A stretch of 64,000 bases of DNA from Faecimorpha stercoravium (GCA_018712555.1 DVGT01000074.1:62001-126000), one strand, 5' to 3'; shown: positions 33,095 through 42,036, counted from the first letter of the stretch. Translations and numbers: made by a program. The notes: a model not told the origin generated them from the sequence alone.

Positions 33095-34540
33095 ATGTCA
33101 TTTTACAGCCGTTTATCCGATAACGAAACTCTGATGAAGCAGCTCCTGCCTATCGACGAGAGTTTTGACCTCATATTTCGTCATATTACGATAGGGGGAC
33201 GCGATGCCTTTTATATTTCCGTGGATGGTCTCAGCAAAGATGAAACCATCCTGCGTATTTTTCAAGTCATCCAAGGAGAACGACCTCTGCCCAGTCTCGA
33301 GACCATCACTCGTTTTATCCGTACGAAAATCGGTTACTTAGAAACAGAGCTCACGGACTCCCCTGAACAAGCTGTGCGAATGGTACTGTCCGGCGCCATG
33401 CTGATTGTTTTGGACGGCTTTACTTCTGCCATTTTGCTAGATACACGCACGTATCCGGCCCGCAGTCCTGCTGAACCCGATCTGGAGAAGGTCACGCGCG
33501 GCGCCAGAGATGGCTTAGTGGAGACGATTGTTTTTAATACCGCCCTTATCCGCAGACGAATCCGAGATCCCAGACTGGTCTATGAGATGTTTCAAGTTGG
33601 TTCCTCTTCTCAGACCGATGTGGCAGTGGGGTATATCAAAGGCATGGCGGATCCCAATCTGGTCAATCATCTGCGAGAAGCCCTGCGGCAAATTGATACA
33701 GATGCTCTGTTGATGGGAGAGAAAACGCTGGAAGAACTTCTGATCAAGAAAAAATGGTATAATCCCTTTCCCCAAGCGAAATTTACAGAACGGCCGGATG
33801 TCGCTGCCGCCCATCTTCTGGAAGGGCATGTCATCGTCCTCGTGGACAATTCTCCGACGGCCATGCTCTTCCCGGCCACTATGTTTCATTTCACGCAGCA
33901 TTCTGAAGACTATTATCAGAATCCGCTCGTAGGCACGTACACACGATGGATCCGTTTCTTTGCGATCCTGGTATGCCTATTCTTTGCGCCTCTATGGTTA
34001 TGGATCGCACAAATGCCTCCGGAAAGTCTACCGGATTTTCTGCAGTTTCTGGTTCCACAGGAAGCAGAGGCCCTGCCTCTTTTTGTACAGCTGCTCCTGA
34101 TCGAACTCGGCATGGAAATCCTGCGAATGGCATCCATCCATACCCCTTCCGGATTATCTACCGCCATGGGAATCATCGGCGGTCTGCTTTTGGGACAGTT
34201 TGCCATTGATGTTCGCATTCTGCAGCCGGAAAGCGTACTCTTTATGGCATTCTCAAACCTGGCCACCTATGCCGTCCCCAGTGTAGAATTCGGATTGGCG
34301 CTGCGACTCTATCGGATTTTCTTTCTCATCCTTACCGGCATCTTTGGCGGTTGGGGACTCTTAGTAGGAACACTGGTTTTCTGTCTTGTACTCTTTACAA
34401 CACGTTCCTTCAGCGGACTGCGCTACACCTGGCCTCTCATTCCATTGGATCCCCGCGCTCTGAGCAATGTCCTGATTCGAAAGCCCATTATCGAAGTAAA
34501 ACGCCACGAACGAACAAATTTTCACAAACCCATAAAATAA
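33095..34540 (+). CDS. spoVAF: Spore germination/stage V protein SpoVAF (GerA family)
   Basis: 481 residues: a long soluble N-terminal part (about 1-280) typical of GerAA/SpoVAF, with SVDGLSKDE near the start, and a C-terminal part of four to five membrane helices. SpoVAF sits in the spore inner membrane and works with germinant receptors. It stands alone here, not in a spoVA operon. The ATG at 33095 has AAGGAGGG 6-7 nt upstream and is chosen over one two codons earlier. A SigG-type promoter lies 21 nt upstream. Confidence 0.88.
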   Translation: MSFYSRLSDNETLMKQLLPIDESFDLIFRHITIGGRDAFYISVDGLSKDETILRIFQVIQGERPLPSLETITRFIRTKIGYLETELTDSPEQAVRMVLSGAMLIVLDGFTSAILLDTRTYPARSPAEPDLEKVTRGARDGLVETIVFNTALIRRRIRDPRLVYEMFQVGSSSQTDVAVGYIKGMADPNLVNHLREALRQIDTDALLMGEKTLEELLIKKKWYNPFPQAKFTERPDVAAAHLLEGHVIVLVDNSPTAMLFPATMFHFTQHSEDYYQNPLVGTYTRWIRFFAILVCLFFAPLWLWIAQMPPESLPDFLQFLVPQEAEALPLFVQLLLIELGMEILRMASIHTPSGLSTAMGIIGGLLLGQFAIDVRILQPESVLFMAFSNLATYAVPSVEFGLALRLYRIFFLILTGIFGGWGLLVGTLVFCLVLFTTRSFSGLRYTWPLIPLDPRALSNVLIRKPIIEVKRHERTNFHKPIK

Positions 34541-34543
34541 AGC

Positions 34544-34572
34544 TTCCCAAATCCAGGAAAGTAGGATATAAT
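34544..34572 (+). promoter_or_regulatory. Possible promoter for the YhfC-like gene
   Basis: TATAAT (34567-34572) with a weak TTCCCA 17 nt upstream (34544-34549). Confidence 0.5.
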
Positions 34573-34606
34573 AGATGTGTTATATCTGAAACTTGGAGGG
34601 TTATTC

Positions 34607-35620
34607 ATGGTTATCGAACAAAGTACCATCGTCGGCTTTTATATTGCCAGTGTGGCGCAGATTATGATGATTGCGTTGTCTCTATTCTTTCTGCATCGCA
34701 AACATCCTTTCCGTATGACGTCCATTATTGTCGGAATTGCAGTCTACTTTCTGGCCTCTCAATTTCTGACGTCGATCAGCTATTCGGCACTGACTTCCAT
34801 TTCTGCCGTACAGTCTTTCTTAAGTAATCCGGATCATATTATTTTCTATTATCTGCTTCTGGCGGCGTTGACAGCCCTGTTTATGGCGCCGGTGGCGTTC
34901 CTCATCCTCAAATATGTTCGCAAGGGCAATTGGAATATCTACGAGGCGATGGCTGCCGGTATTTCCTACTGGCTTTATAACAGCATCACGTCTTCTATGA
35001 ACTATATCAATCAGGCTCGTATTGCGGAAATGGCGAATAATAATGAGTTATCTTCTCTGATCTCGGACCAGATCTCACAGGCCGATATCGACGCCTATGT
35101 AGAATTGTTACAAGATGCGTCCCTTTCACAATGTTTGGCGCAAATTCTTTTCTTCGCAGTCGTTCTTGCCATGAGTACACTCATTTTCATGCTGGTCTAT
35201 CATGGAATGAAGCGTAAGAATTTTCTTTTTGTCGCACTCGCCATGGGCATTCATTTTGCCGCGATTTTCACCACCTATTTAGGTACCCTGGCCGATCTAT
35301 GGATATACTGCCTCGTGATCATTGCTGTGGGTGTTCTGTTGGTGTTAGGAATCTATTTTTATTTCAAGTGGTATCACAATCAGCAGCAACTTCTGCGACA
35401 GCAGCGATTAGAATTCAAAGCACGCAAAGCGCAGGCCTACCAAGAGAAGATCGCGCAGAAAGAGGCGGCGGCGAAGGATGCCGTTCTCACGGAAGATTCC
35501 CTGGCTGCTGATTCCGACCTTCTGGATGAGTCCATACCCAGCGACGAAGATGTAAGTTCTGAAGAGTCTACCGATTCAGCATCTTATGATTCCGTTTTCG
35601 ATGACAGGCAAGAATCATAA
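34607..35620 (+). CDS. Polytopic membrane protein resembling YhfC-family proteins, with charged tail
   Basis: 337 residues with about seven membrane helices in the first 265, then a basic amphipathic helix (RQQRLEFKARKAQAYQEK) and an acidic Ser/Asp/Glu tail. The order of features, including a YINQARIAEMANNN segment and a late GIHFAAIF helix, recalls YhfC-family intramembrane proteases. The conserved glutamates and the GHGGIE-type motif expected in that family are not seen, so if related it is probably not an active protease. TTGGAGGG lies 6 nt before the ATG at 34607. Identity is tentative. Confidence 0.5.
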   Translation: MVIEQSTIVGFYIASVAQIMMIALSLFFLHRKHPFRMTSIIVGIAVYFLASQFLTSISYSALTSISAVQSFLSNPDHIIFYYLLLAALTALFMAPVAFLILKYVRKGNWNIYEAMAAGISYWLYNSITSSMNYINQARIAEMANNNELSSLISDQISQADIDAYVELLQDASLSQCLAQILFFAVVLAMSTLIFMLVYHGMKRKNFLFVALAMGIHFAAIFTTYLGTLADLWIYCLVIIAVGVLLVLGIYFYFKWYHNQQQLLRQQRLEFKARKAQAYQEKIAQKEAAAKDAVLTEDSLAADSDLLDESIPSDEDVSSEESTDSASYDSVFDDRQES

Positions 35621-35636
35621 GATACAGATTTAAAAA

Positions 35637-35889
35637 GGCTCTGTTGCAAAATACCTACGCTGTCTCACCATTGATACAGAATGAAAGAGTATGATCTCCT
35701 AAGGAGTTCCGTGAATGCACGGACTCCTTTTTCGTTTCCAGGACCTTCCATAAAGATGAGAAATCCCGGAGTTTTCTCATTACTCGAAGCCTGATTTTAT
35801 TACATCCGCTTCAAGATTAATGAGAAATCCGGGGTTTTTCTCATTAGTCCAGCTGAGAGATGATTTCTCATCTATTTTGCAACGACCCC
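35637..35889. mobile_element. 253-bp MITE-like element with IS6-type ends
   Basis: The left end GGCTCTGTTGCAAAATA (35637-35653) and the right end TATTTTGCAACGACCCC (35873-35889) share an 11-bp inverted core GTTGCAAAATA plus the outer GG. CTGTTGCAAA is typical of IS6/IS240-type ends. No transposase frame lies inside. The interior holds three hairpins: a terminator-like one at 35701-35732 and two related TGAGAAA...TTTCTCA palindromes near 35758-35780 and 35821-35843. A clear target duplication was not found. Confidence 0.6.
35701..35732 (+). terminator. Terminator inside the MITE-like element
   Basis: AAGGAGTTCCGTG and CACGGACTCCT pair with one bulged T around a 4-nt loop and are followed by TTTTT. 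It would end transcription of the preceding membrane-protein gene. Confidence 0.75.
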
Positions 35890-35909
35890 TTAGTATGATG
35901 TCTCAAACG

Positions 35910-37247
35910 TTATTCGCCTGCAACAGAGAGTTTGCCAACCCAGACAGAGGGCGCCCCAATCATTGTGAAGCCACTGGGCAGTTGGAATTGCAGATCCGAA
36001 CCGATTTCCTTGACCTGTTTCAGCATATCAAAGAAATTACCGGATATTGTAAAGGATGTGACCGCTTCCGCTTTCACACCATTTCGAATCATGAAACCAC
36101 CGCATTGAATCGAGAAATCTCCTGTGATCGCATTGGTTCCTGCATGCAACCCTGTTACGCTGGTTACATACACGCCCTGCTCCACGGCTTTCATCATTTC
36201 CGCCAGAGACTTCTCTCCTGGTTTTACGTAAAACGTATACGGGCTGGTCTCTACGGTTCCCGCATAGCCTGCTTTGCTGGCATTTCCTGTCGTATTCACT
36301 CCGGCCTTATCCGCCGTTTTATGGTTATATAGAAGTGTTTCCAGTACCCCCTCACGGATCACCGCTTTGGTATACGTCGCCGTTCCTTCCGCATCAAACG
36401 GAATCGCGACCATACTATCTTTGTAGAACGGATCATCCATCACCGTCACACAGGACGCCGCGATCGGCTGTCCTTCCTGACCTCCCAACAGAGACATCCC
36501 TTTCTGGGCCTGTCCGGCATCAAAAATAGGCACATAAGCTTCCAAAATGGAGCCCATGGCGTCCGCATCCAGAATCACATCGTATATCCCTGTCGGTACG
36601 CTGCCCGCTCCGATCTTGGCAACGGCATTTTCCACTGCCTTGCGCGCTAGTGTCCGAAAGACATCGGGGTGGAATGGCTTCGCTTCGTATTGGCTGCCGC
36701 TATACTGCGTGTCTCCTTCTTTTACCACAGCCATGATGCCCGCCACCTGCTCTTCGTACTCATGCTGCAGATCCAACCCCTTCGAGTTGATGATTCTTAC
36801 CTTTCCGCGCACATGCGCCACCGTGCTCATAGAGCCGCCCTGTACTCTCGCATCCGTCTCCTTAGCTTCTCTTTGTATCTTGAGAGCCGCCTCCTGCAGG
36901 TCTATTGCAGGAAGCTCTGATGATTCCACTTCCTGATAGTGGTCGCAGGGACCATAGATCTTCGTTTCCTCTTCGGTTTCTAACGTCTGCGCATTCTCCA
37001 TGGCGATCCGAACCAGTTCATGCGCCTGCTCCGGAGTAAACCATTCTGTAGCACTGTATCCCGTCTTTCCGTTTAGAATGCAGCGAAAACCCACACCACA
37101 TTCCATGTCGCTGGAAAATGAAGAGATTTCCTGGTTGATTCCCTTACTCTGTGTATTCTCTTCTTCCGTATAATAAAGTTCATATTCCTGAAGGCCAGCC
37201 TTCAAAGCTTCTTCCTTTACAAGTTCCTGAAACGCTTCAAATGTCAT
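35910..37247 (-). CDS. pmbA: TldD/PmbA family protein, PmbA (TldE)-like
   Basis: TldD and PmbA/TldE form a heterodimeric metalloprotease that degrades unfolded or modified peptides. This 445-residue partner lacks the HExxxH motif, as expected for the TldE half, and shows the family pattern GYSATEWFTPEQ near the N-terminus and TGDFSIQCGGFMIRNG near the C-terminus. It lies 12 nt after the TldD stop, so the two form an operon. An antimicrobial-peptide maturation role is known elsewhere but no peptide precursor is visible here. Confidence 0.9.
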   Translation of the reverse strand: MTFEAFQELVKEEALKAGLQEYELYYTEEENTQSKGINQEISSFSSDMECGVGFRCILNGKTGYSATEWFTPEQAHELVRIAMENAQTLETEEETKIYGPCDHYQEVESSELPAIDLQEAALKIQREAKETDARVQGGSMSTVAHVRGKVRIINSKGLDLQHEYEEQVAGIMAVVKEGDTQYSGSQYEAKPFHPDVFRTLARKAVENAVAKIGAGSVPTGIYDVILDADAMGSILEAYVPIFDAGQAQKGMSLLGGQEGQPIAASCVTVMDDPFYKDSMVAIPFDAEGTATYTKAVIREGVLETLLYNHKTADKAGVNTTGNASKAGYAGTVETSPYTFYVKPGEKSLAEMMKAVEQGVYVTSVTGLHAGTNAITGDFSIQCGGFMIRNGVKAEAVTSFTISGNFFDMLKQVKEIGSDLQFQLPSGFTMIGAPSVWVGKLSVAGE

Positions 37248-37259
37248 CTCTCTCCCCCC

Positions 37260-38642
37260 TTAACGTCCGCCTACGGTAATCGACGAAACACGAATCAACG
37301 GCTGTCCCACATTCGTAGGAATACTGCCGCTCGCAGAACCACACATACCCTGCGCAGATTCCAGATTCGATCCGACTCGGTCGATATTCAACAGGATTTC
37401 CGAGCCTTTACCGATCAGGCTCGCCCCTCTTACCGGCTCGCAGATTTCACCATTTCGCACCATATAGCCCTCCAGAACCGCGAAGTTGAACTCTCCGGTG
37501 ACGGGATTCACGGAACCGCCGCCCATAGCCTTTGCATATAAACCATACTCCATGGAAGAAATGATCTCTTTTCGATCATCCGTTCCATTCGCAATATACG
37601 TGTTGCTCATGCGTGAAGTCGGTTCGAAATGATAGTCCTGCCGTCTGCCACATCCATTCGGCTCCATCCCCATTCGGCGACCGCCCAGACGATCGACCAA
37701 ATACGACTTCAAAATCCCATTTTCAATGAGAACATTCTTCTGCGTGGGGTGTCCTTCATCATCTATATTATTTGATCCCCAGGAATTGGGCTCCGTTCCA
37801 TCATCAATGGCTGTCACTTTGTCGGAGGCAATCTTCTGCCCCAGTTTCCCAGAGAACTGACTCCTTCCCGTTGCCACGCTGGTTGCTTCCAGAGAATGAC
37901 CGCAGGCCTCATGGAAAATGACACCTCCAAAACCATTCTCAATCGCCACCATCATACGGCCTGCCGGACAATATCCTGCGTGCAGCATGGTGACTGCCTG
38001 CCTCGCGGCTTCTTTTCCCGTCGCTTCCGGATCAATAAAGTCAAACATTTCCATGCCCATACGGCGTCCCGGGCCGCAAATACCCGACTGATTTTCACTC
38101 CCATTCGATGCAATCGCGGTCACCGACAAGCGCGTACGCACCTGCCGATCTTCCGTCAAAAGGCCCTCGCTATTAGCGATCAGAATATTTCTATCCACAT
38201 GCAAGAGGCGCGCCTGCGTCTGAACGATTTCTTGATCGTATCCCACTGCAGCCTGATATGCCATGTGCAAGATATCCGCCTGTTCCTTGTTGCTCACATC
38301 CGCTGTCACTCTTCGAATCGCATGAATATTGGGAAAAAGACGCTCTTCCAACCGAATCGAGACTCCTTCCCCACTTTCTCCCAAGACGTCTGCCACACGG
38401 GCAGCACAGCGCATCAAACCGCTATAGGAAGTATCCGAAGTCGATGCATATACACTCCTGGTCCCTTTCAACACCCGAATTCCTACACCGGAAATCATAC
38501 GATTGGATATTTCATCTACTTTACCTCCTGCAGCCTGCATCAACCCATGCTTTGTATGCTCCGCGAAGATCTCGGCAAAATCCGCTCCCGAAGCCATAGC
38601 CCTTCCTAATAGACTGCTCAGAAGACTTTTTTCTAAAATCAC
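37260..38642 (-). CDS. tldD: Metalloprotease TldD
   Basis: The catalytic half of the TldD/TldE pair. The zinc motif HEACGH is present in FHEACGHSLEAT, with the downstream EGYMVRNGEICEPVRGASLIG family segment. 460 residues from a GTG start at 38642 that has GGGAGG 9 nt upstream. Further upstream in-frame codons lack a ribosome-binding site and would overlap the promoter. Confidence 0.93.
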   Translation of the reverse strand: MILEKSLLSSLLGRAMASGADFAEIFAEHTKHGLMQAAGGKVDEISNRMISGVGIRVLKGTRSVYASTSDTSYSGLMRCAARVADVLGESGEGVSIRLEERLFPNIHAIRRVTADVSNKEQADILHMAYQAAVGYDQEIVQTQARLLHVDRNILIANSEGLLTEDRQVRTRLSVTAIASNGSENQSGICGPGRRMGMEMFDFIDPEATGKEAARQAVTMLHAGYCPAGRMMVAIENGFGGVIFHEACGHSLEATSVATGRSQFSGKLGQKIASDKVTAIDDGTEPNSWGSNNIDDEGHPTQKNVLIENGILKSYLVDRLGGRRMGMEPNGCGRRQDYHFEPTSRMSNTYIANGTDDRKEIISSMEYGLYAKAMGGGSVNPVTGEFNFAVLEGYMVRNGEICEPVRGASLIGKGSEILLNIDRVGSNLESAQGMCGSASGSIPTNVGQPLIRVSSITVGGR

Positions 38643-38691
38643 GAATAAGATCCTCCCTTCTATTCTTTTACGCCCCATATCGGGTTCTTTA

Positions 38692-38720
38692 AGTATAGCA
38701 CCATATCCGCCAAAATGCAA
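38692..38720 (-). promoter_or_regulatory. SigA promoter for tldD-pmbA
   Basis: Minus-strand TTGCAT (38715-38720), 17-nt spacer, TATACT (38692-38697). Confidence 0.8.
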
Positions 38721-38749
38721 ATCGAAAATGCCTTCTCCTCCCAGCCACA

Positions 38750-38833
38750 AAAAAATGGGCGCCTGACTTTTCGTCAGACGCCAATCTATATTGGAGGAGA
38801 AAATAAAAATGAAGATATAAACATGAAAAAGTT
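38750..38833 (-). ncRNA. Candidate small RNA with anti-Shine-Dalgarno segment
   Basis: On the minus strand a possible promoter (TTGTTC 38863-38868, 17 nt, TATAAC 38840-38845) is followed by about 85 nt that ends in a strong hairpin, GGCGTCTGAC/GTCAGGCGCC (38758-38782), and seven T residues (38749-38755). The unpaired part contains TTTTCTCCTCC, complementary to a Shine-Dalgarno sequence. No protein gene fits. The opposite strand carries a GGAGGAG site followed only by tiny open frames (MKI, MKKF), so a degraded gene start is the alternative reading. Confidence 0.4.
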
Positions 38834-38985
38834 TTGATGGTTATATACTAAGCCATAGATATGAACAAGATATGAACGCTCGGTTTGAGTTCTGTGTCAA
38901 GTAGGTAGCATTTCCGTTACAGTCTATTTGCTCCATCTTTTCCATGGAGTAAGGCAAAATTCTGGAAAAATTCCATCCCCCCCGC

Positions 38986-39014
38986 TTGCAAAAGCGAAAG
39001 CCTTATAGTATAAT
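38986..39014 (+). promoter_or_regulatory. SigA promoter for pckA
   Basis: TTGCAA (38986-38991), 17 nt, TATAAT (39009-39014). Upstream, a TGGAA-AAA-TTCCA palindrome (about 38963-38975) and TCCATGGA (about 38940-38947) could be operators. The rest of 38834-38985 shows nothing else recognisable. Confidence 0.8.
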
Positions 39015-39077
39015 ACAAACTGGGTGACGATAGATATATCGTTGCTAGAGATTACCTGAAAGAGGAGGAATTACAAA

Positions 39078-40658
39078 ATGGATGCTAAGGAATTAGCAAA
39101 ATATGGTATCATCAATCCGAAGAATGTGTATCATAACCTGAGCGTTCCCCAGCTGGTTGAGCATGCGCTGGCCCGCGGAGAAGGAAAGTTGAGCGCAACG
39201 GGTGCTCTGACCGTTCTGACCGGAAAATATACCGGACGTTCTCCGAAGGACAAGTTTATTGTGGACACTCCCGCTGTACATGATTCTATTGCATGGGGAA
39301 GCGTAAATGTGCCCATCACCCGTGAGAAGTTTGACAAGATTCGCGAGAAGCTGGTAGCTTATCTGCAGAATCGTGATGTCTTTGTATTCGACGGTTTCGC
39401 TGGCGCGGATCCTGCTTGCACCAAGAAGTTCCGTATCATTAACGAGATGGCGAGCCAGAACCTGTTCATTCATCAGTTGCTGATTCGCCCGACAGCGGAA
39501 GAGCTGGCGAATTATGGCGATCCGGACTTCACAATCCTGGCCGCACCTGGATTCAAGTGCATTCCTGAGGTGGATGGTGTCAACAGCGAAGCTGCTATCA
39601 TGATTGACTACGAGCAGAAGCTTGTCGTTATCGCTGGTTCTCAGTATTCTGGCGAGATCAAGAAGAGCGTCTTCTCCGTCATGAACTATCTGATGCCTCA
39701 GGAAGGCGTTCTGCCGATGCACTGCTCTGCAAACATGGATCCTGAGACTCATGAGACCGCTGTATTCTTTGGTCTGTCCGGTACCGGTAAGACGACTTTG
39801 TCCGCAGATCCGAATCGTAAGCTGATCGGTGATGACGAGCACGGCTGGTCCGATCATGGTATCTTCAACTTCGAAGGTGGCTGCTACGCAAAGTGCATCG
39901 GCCTGAAGAAGGAGAATGAGCCTGAGATCTACAACGCGATTCGTTTCGGCAGCCTGGTTGAGAACGTTGTCATGAACGATGCTGGCGAGTATGATTTTGA
40001 TGATGACAGCCTGACAGAAAATACCCGTGTTGGTTATCCGGTTGATTTTATCGACAATGCGGAGATTCCTGGTGTAGGCGGTATCCCCAAGGTCGTAATC
40101 TTCCTGACCGCAGATGCGTTTGGTGTTCTGCCTCCCATCTCCCGTCTGGATGAGAATGCGGCTATGTATCACTTTGTAACTGGTTTCACTTCTAAGCTGG
40201 CTGGTACCGAGCGCGGTGTTACCGAGCCTCAGCCCACCTTCTCCACCCTGTTTGGCGAGCCTTTCATGCCTATGGATCCGTCCGTATATGCCAATATGCT
40301 GGGTGAGAAGATCGAGAAGTATAACACCAAGGTATATCTGGTGAATACCGGTTGGTCCGGCGGCCCCTACGGCGTTGGTTCCCGTATGAAGCTGAAGTAT
40401 ACCCGTGCGATGATCACGGCTGCTCTGAATGGTACTTTCGACAATGTCGAGTACAAGCATGACGAGATCTTCAACCTGGATGTACCGCAGTCTTGCCCGA
40501 ATGTTCCGGATGAGATCATGAATCCGCGTGATACCTGGGCTGATAAGGCTGCTTATGATGAGCAGGCTAAGAAGCTGGCTAAGATGTTCCAGGAGAACTT
40601 CGCAAAGAAGTATCCCAATATGCCTAAGAACATCGTGGAAGCAGGTCCCAAGGCCTAA
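39078..40658 (+). CDS. pckA: Phosphoenolpyruvate carboxykinase (ATP)
   Basis: PckA interconverts oxaloacetate + ATP and phosphoenolpyruvate + CO2 + ADP. In fermenting anaerobes it often runs in the carboxylating direction towards succinate, which is inference here. The kinase-1a loop GLSGTGKT lies at residues 232-239. The RSPKDKF substrate loop, the metal-binding DDEHGW and the NTGWSGGPYGVG segment are intact. 526 residues. Codon use is strongly biased (GAGAAG, CTG, GGT), suggesting high expression. GAGGAGG precedes the ATG. Confidence 0.97.
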   Translation: MDAKELAKYGIINPKNVYHNLSVPQLVEHALARGEGKLSATGALTVLTGKYTGRSPKDKFIVDTPAVHDSIAWGSVNVPITREKFDKIREKLVAYLQNRDVFVFDGFAGADPACTKKFRIINEMASQNLFIHQLLIRPTAEELANYGDPDFTILAAPGFKCIPEVDGVNSEAAIMIDYEQKLVVIAGSQYSGEIKKSVFSVMNYLMPQEGVLPMHCSANMDPETHETAVFFGLSGTGKTTLSADPNRKLIGDDEHGWSDHGIFNFEGGCYAKCIGLKKENEPEIYNAIRFGSLVENVVMNDAGEYDFDDDSLTENTRVGYPVDFIDNAEIPGVGGIPKVVIFLTADAFGVLPPISRLDENAAMYHFVTGFTSKLAGTERGVTEPQPTFSTLFGEPFMPMDPSVYANMLGEKIEKYNTKVYLVNTGWSGGPYGVGSRMKLKYTRAMITAALNGTFDNVEYKHDEIFNLDVPQSCPNVPDEIMNPRDTWADKAAYDEQAKKLAKMFQENFAKKYPNMPKNIVEAGPKA

Positions 40659-40677
40659 TTCCTTCTCTTATCTATTC

Positions 40678-40721
40678 GAGATCCTTCACAGAATCCAGAT
40701 TCTGCGAGGGATCTCTTTTTT
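40678..40721 (+). terminator. Terminator after pckA
   Basis: GAGATCCTTC...CAGAAT pairs with ATTCTG...GAGGGATCTC and is followed by TTTTTT. Confidence 0.88.
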
Positions 40722-41262
40722 ATGCTCCCACCATCCAATGTCCCAGGAAAATACTCGCGCCGATGCCTGCAAGATTCGCAATCAAAGCTCCCGAAAGTGT
40801 ATATCTCGTCTTAATGACCTTGGCCGCTGAAAAATAAACAGACATCGTATACAGGATCGTTTCCGTAGAGCCAATCATAATAGAAGTCATGATGCCTTCC
40901 AATGAATCAGGGCCAAAATCCTTAAAGAGCTGCAGAACCAACCCTGTAGACGCCGACGAAGAAATAAACTTTGTCAGTGCGATCGGAATCAGTGGGGATG
41001 GCATATGAATCATCTTCCCTACCGGCTCTAACAGCGCGGTGAGAACCTCCAGGGCCCCAGAAGATTGAAATACCCCTACTGCCACTACCAGACTCAAGAA
41101 AGTCGGAAAGATATCCCATACTACCTTAGCCCCTTTGACAACACCCCGAAAGAAACTTTCTAATACATTGACACGCTGCAGCAGTCCATAGGTAATGATG
41201 CCTACAAAGATGAGCGGAATCATGAGATCCGACAACAGAGTAATCCATCTCATCATGGCCAA
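40720..41262 (-). CDS. spmB: Spore maturation protein SpmB
   Basis: A 180-residue membrane protein needed for full dehydration of the spore core in Bacillus. Four to five helices, with the nucleoside-gate-like segment FISSSASTGLVL and GSTETILYTMSVYF. It overlaps spmA by 10 nt. The start is either TTG at 41262 or ATG at 41256; the GGAG site upstream allows both. Confidence 0.92.
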   Translation of the reverse strand: MAMMRWITLLSDLMIPLIFVGIITYGLLQRVNVLESFFRGVVKGAKVVWDIFPTFLSLVVAVGVFQSSGALEVLTALLEPVGKMIHMPSPLIPIALTKFISSSASTGLVLQLFKDFGPDSLEGIMTSIMIGSTETILYTMSVYFSAAKVIKTRYTLSGALIANLAGIGASIFLGHWMVGA

Positions 41263-41831
41263 TATTTCTCCAGAAGTTTGGCTGCGACAACACCGGCTAA
41301 CGTAGAAATAAACGTGGCAATCAATGCCGGGGCCACAATCACGGATGGATTCACCGACCCATATTGACTTCGATACGCGATCATATTAATGGGGATGAGC
41401 TGTAACGAAGACATATTAACAATCATGAACGTACACATGGAATTACTGGCTGTCTGCCGATGTTGATTCAGATCCGACATACTCTTCATAGCCATCAGCC
41501 CTGGGGGCGTTGCCGCCCATCCCAAACCGAACAGATTGGCCACAAAATTGGCACTGATGTGTTTCTGCGCGGGATGCTGATCGGGAATTTCCGGAAAAAG
41601 CCGACGCAGAATTGGCCGCATGCCCCTGGATAATTTCATCATGAGTCCAGAATCCTCCGCAATCTCCATGAGTCCTGTCCATAATGAAACAACCCCCAGC
41701 AATGTAAGGATAATGGAAACCGCTTCCTCCGAAGATGCGATAAGCTGTGTTCCCATCTCTCCCATGTTTCCCGTAAAGGCTGCCGTGATGACGGCTAATA
41801 GAATCATACCTGCCCATATCTTATTCAGCAC
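41253..41831 (-). CDS. spmA: Spore maturation protein SpmA
   Basis: 192 residues, paralogous partner of SpmB. NFVANLFGLGWAATPPGLMAMK and NMSSLQLIPINMIAYRS are typical. GTG start behind AAGGGGG. Together with spmB and spoVAF it shows the organism forms spores. Confidence 0.92.
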   Translation of the reverse strand: MLNKIWAGMILLAVITAAFTGNMGEMGTQLIASSEEAVSIILTLLGVVSLWTGLMEIAEDSGLMMKLSRGMRPILRRLFPEIPDQHPAQKHISANFVANLFGLGWAATPPGLMAMKSMSDLNQHRQTASNSMCTFMIVNMSSLQLIPINMIAYRSQYGSVNPSVIVAPALIATFISTLAGVVAAKLLEKYWP

Positions 41832-41954
41832 ATCTATTCCCCCTTCTTGTATTCTGTTTTCATGTATATGTCACATCTTTCGAGTTATGCGAAATACAAT
41901 TTGTATGCAGTTTCTCTAATTTTTAATAATTTGCCATATATTGACAGGCAATTG

Positions 41955-41983
41955 TTGACAACCGTCGAAATCTCGTGTATAAT
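41955..41983 (+). promoter_or_regulatory. Strong SigA promoter for the AbrB-type regulator
   Basis: TTGACA (41955-41960), 17 nt, TATAAT (41978-41983): both hexamers are consensus. A second TTGACA sits at 41941-41946. Confidence 0.9.
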
Positions 41984-42036
41984 AAAACCAGTGTTCAGAT
42001 ACACAAAAAATTAATCAGAAGGGTGGATGATCGAAT

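Noticed and set aside
39093..40460. Long minus-strand reading frame (455 codons) opposite pckA
   Set aside because: It lies wholly within the highly biased pckA gene; such antisense frames follow from the codon bias. No ribosome-binding site and no recognisable domain.
41253..41831. Several 100-130 codon frames overlapping spmA on other frames
   Set aside because: SpmA has clear family segments and is coupled to SpmB; the others are shadows without start signals.
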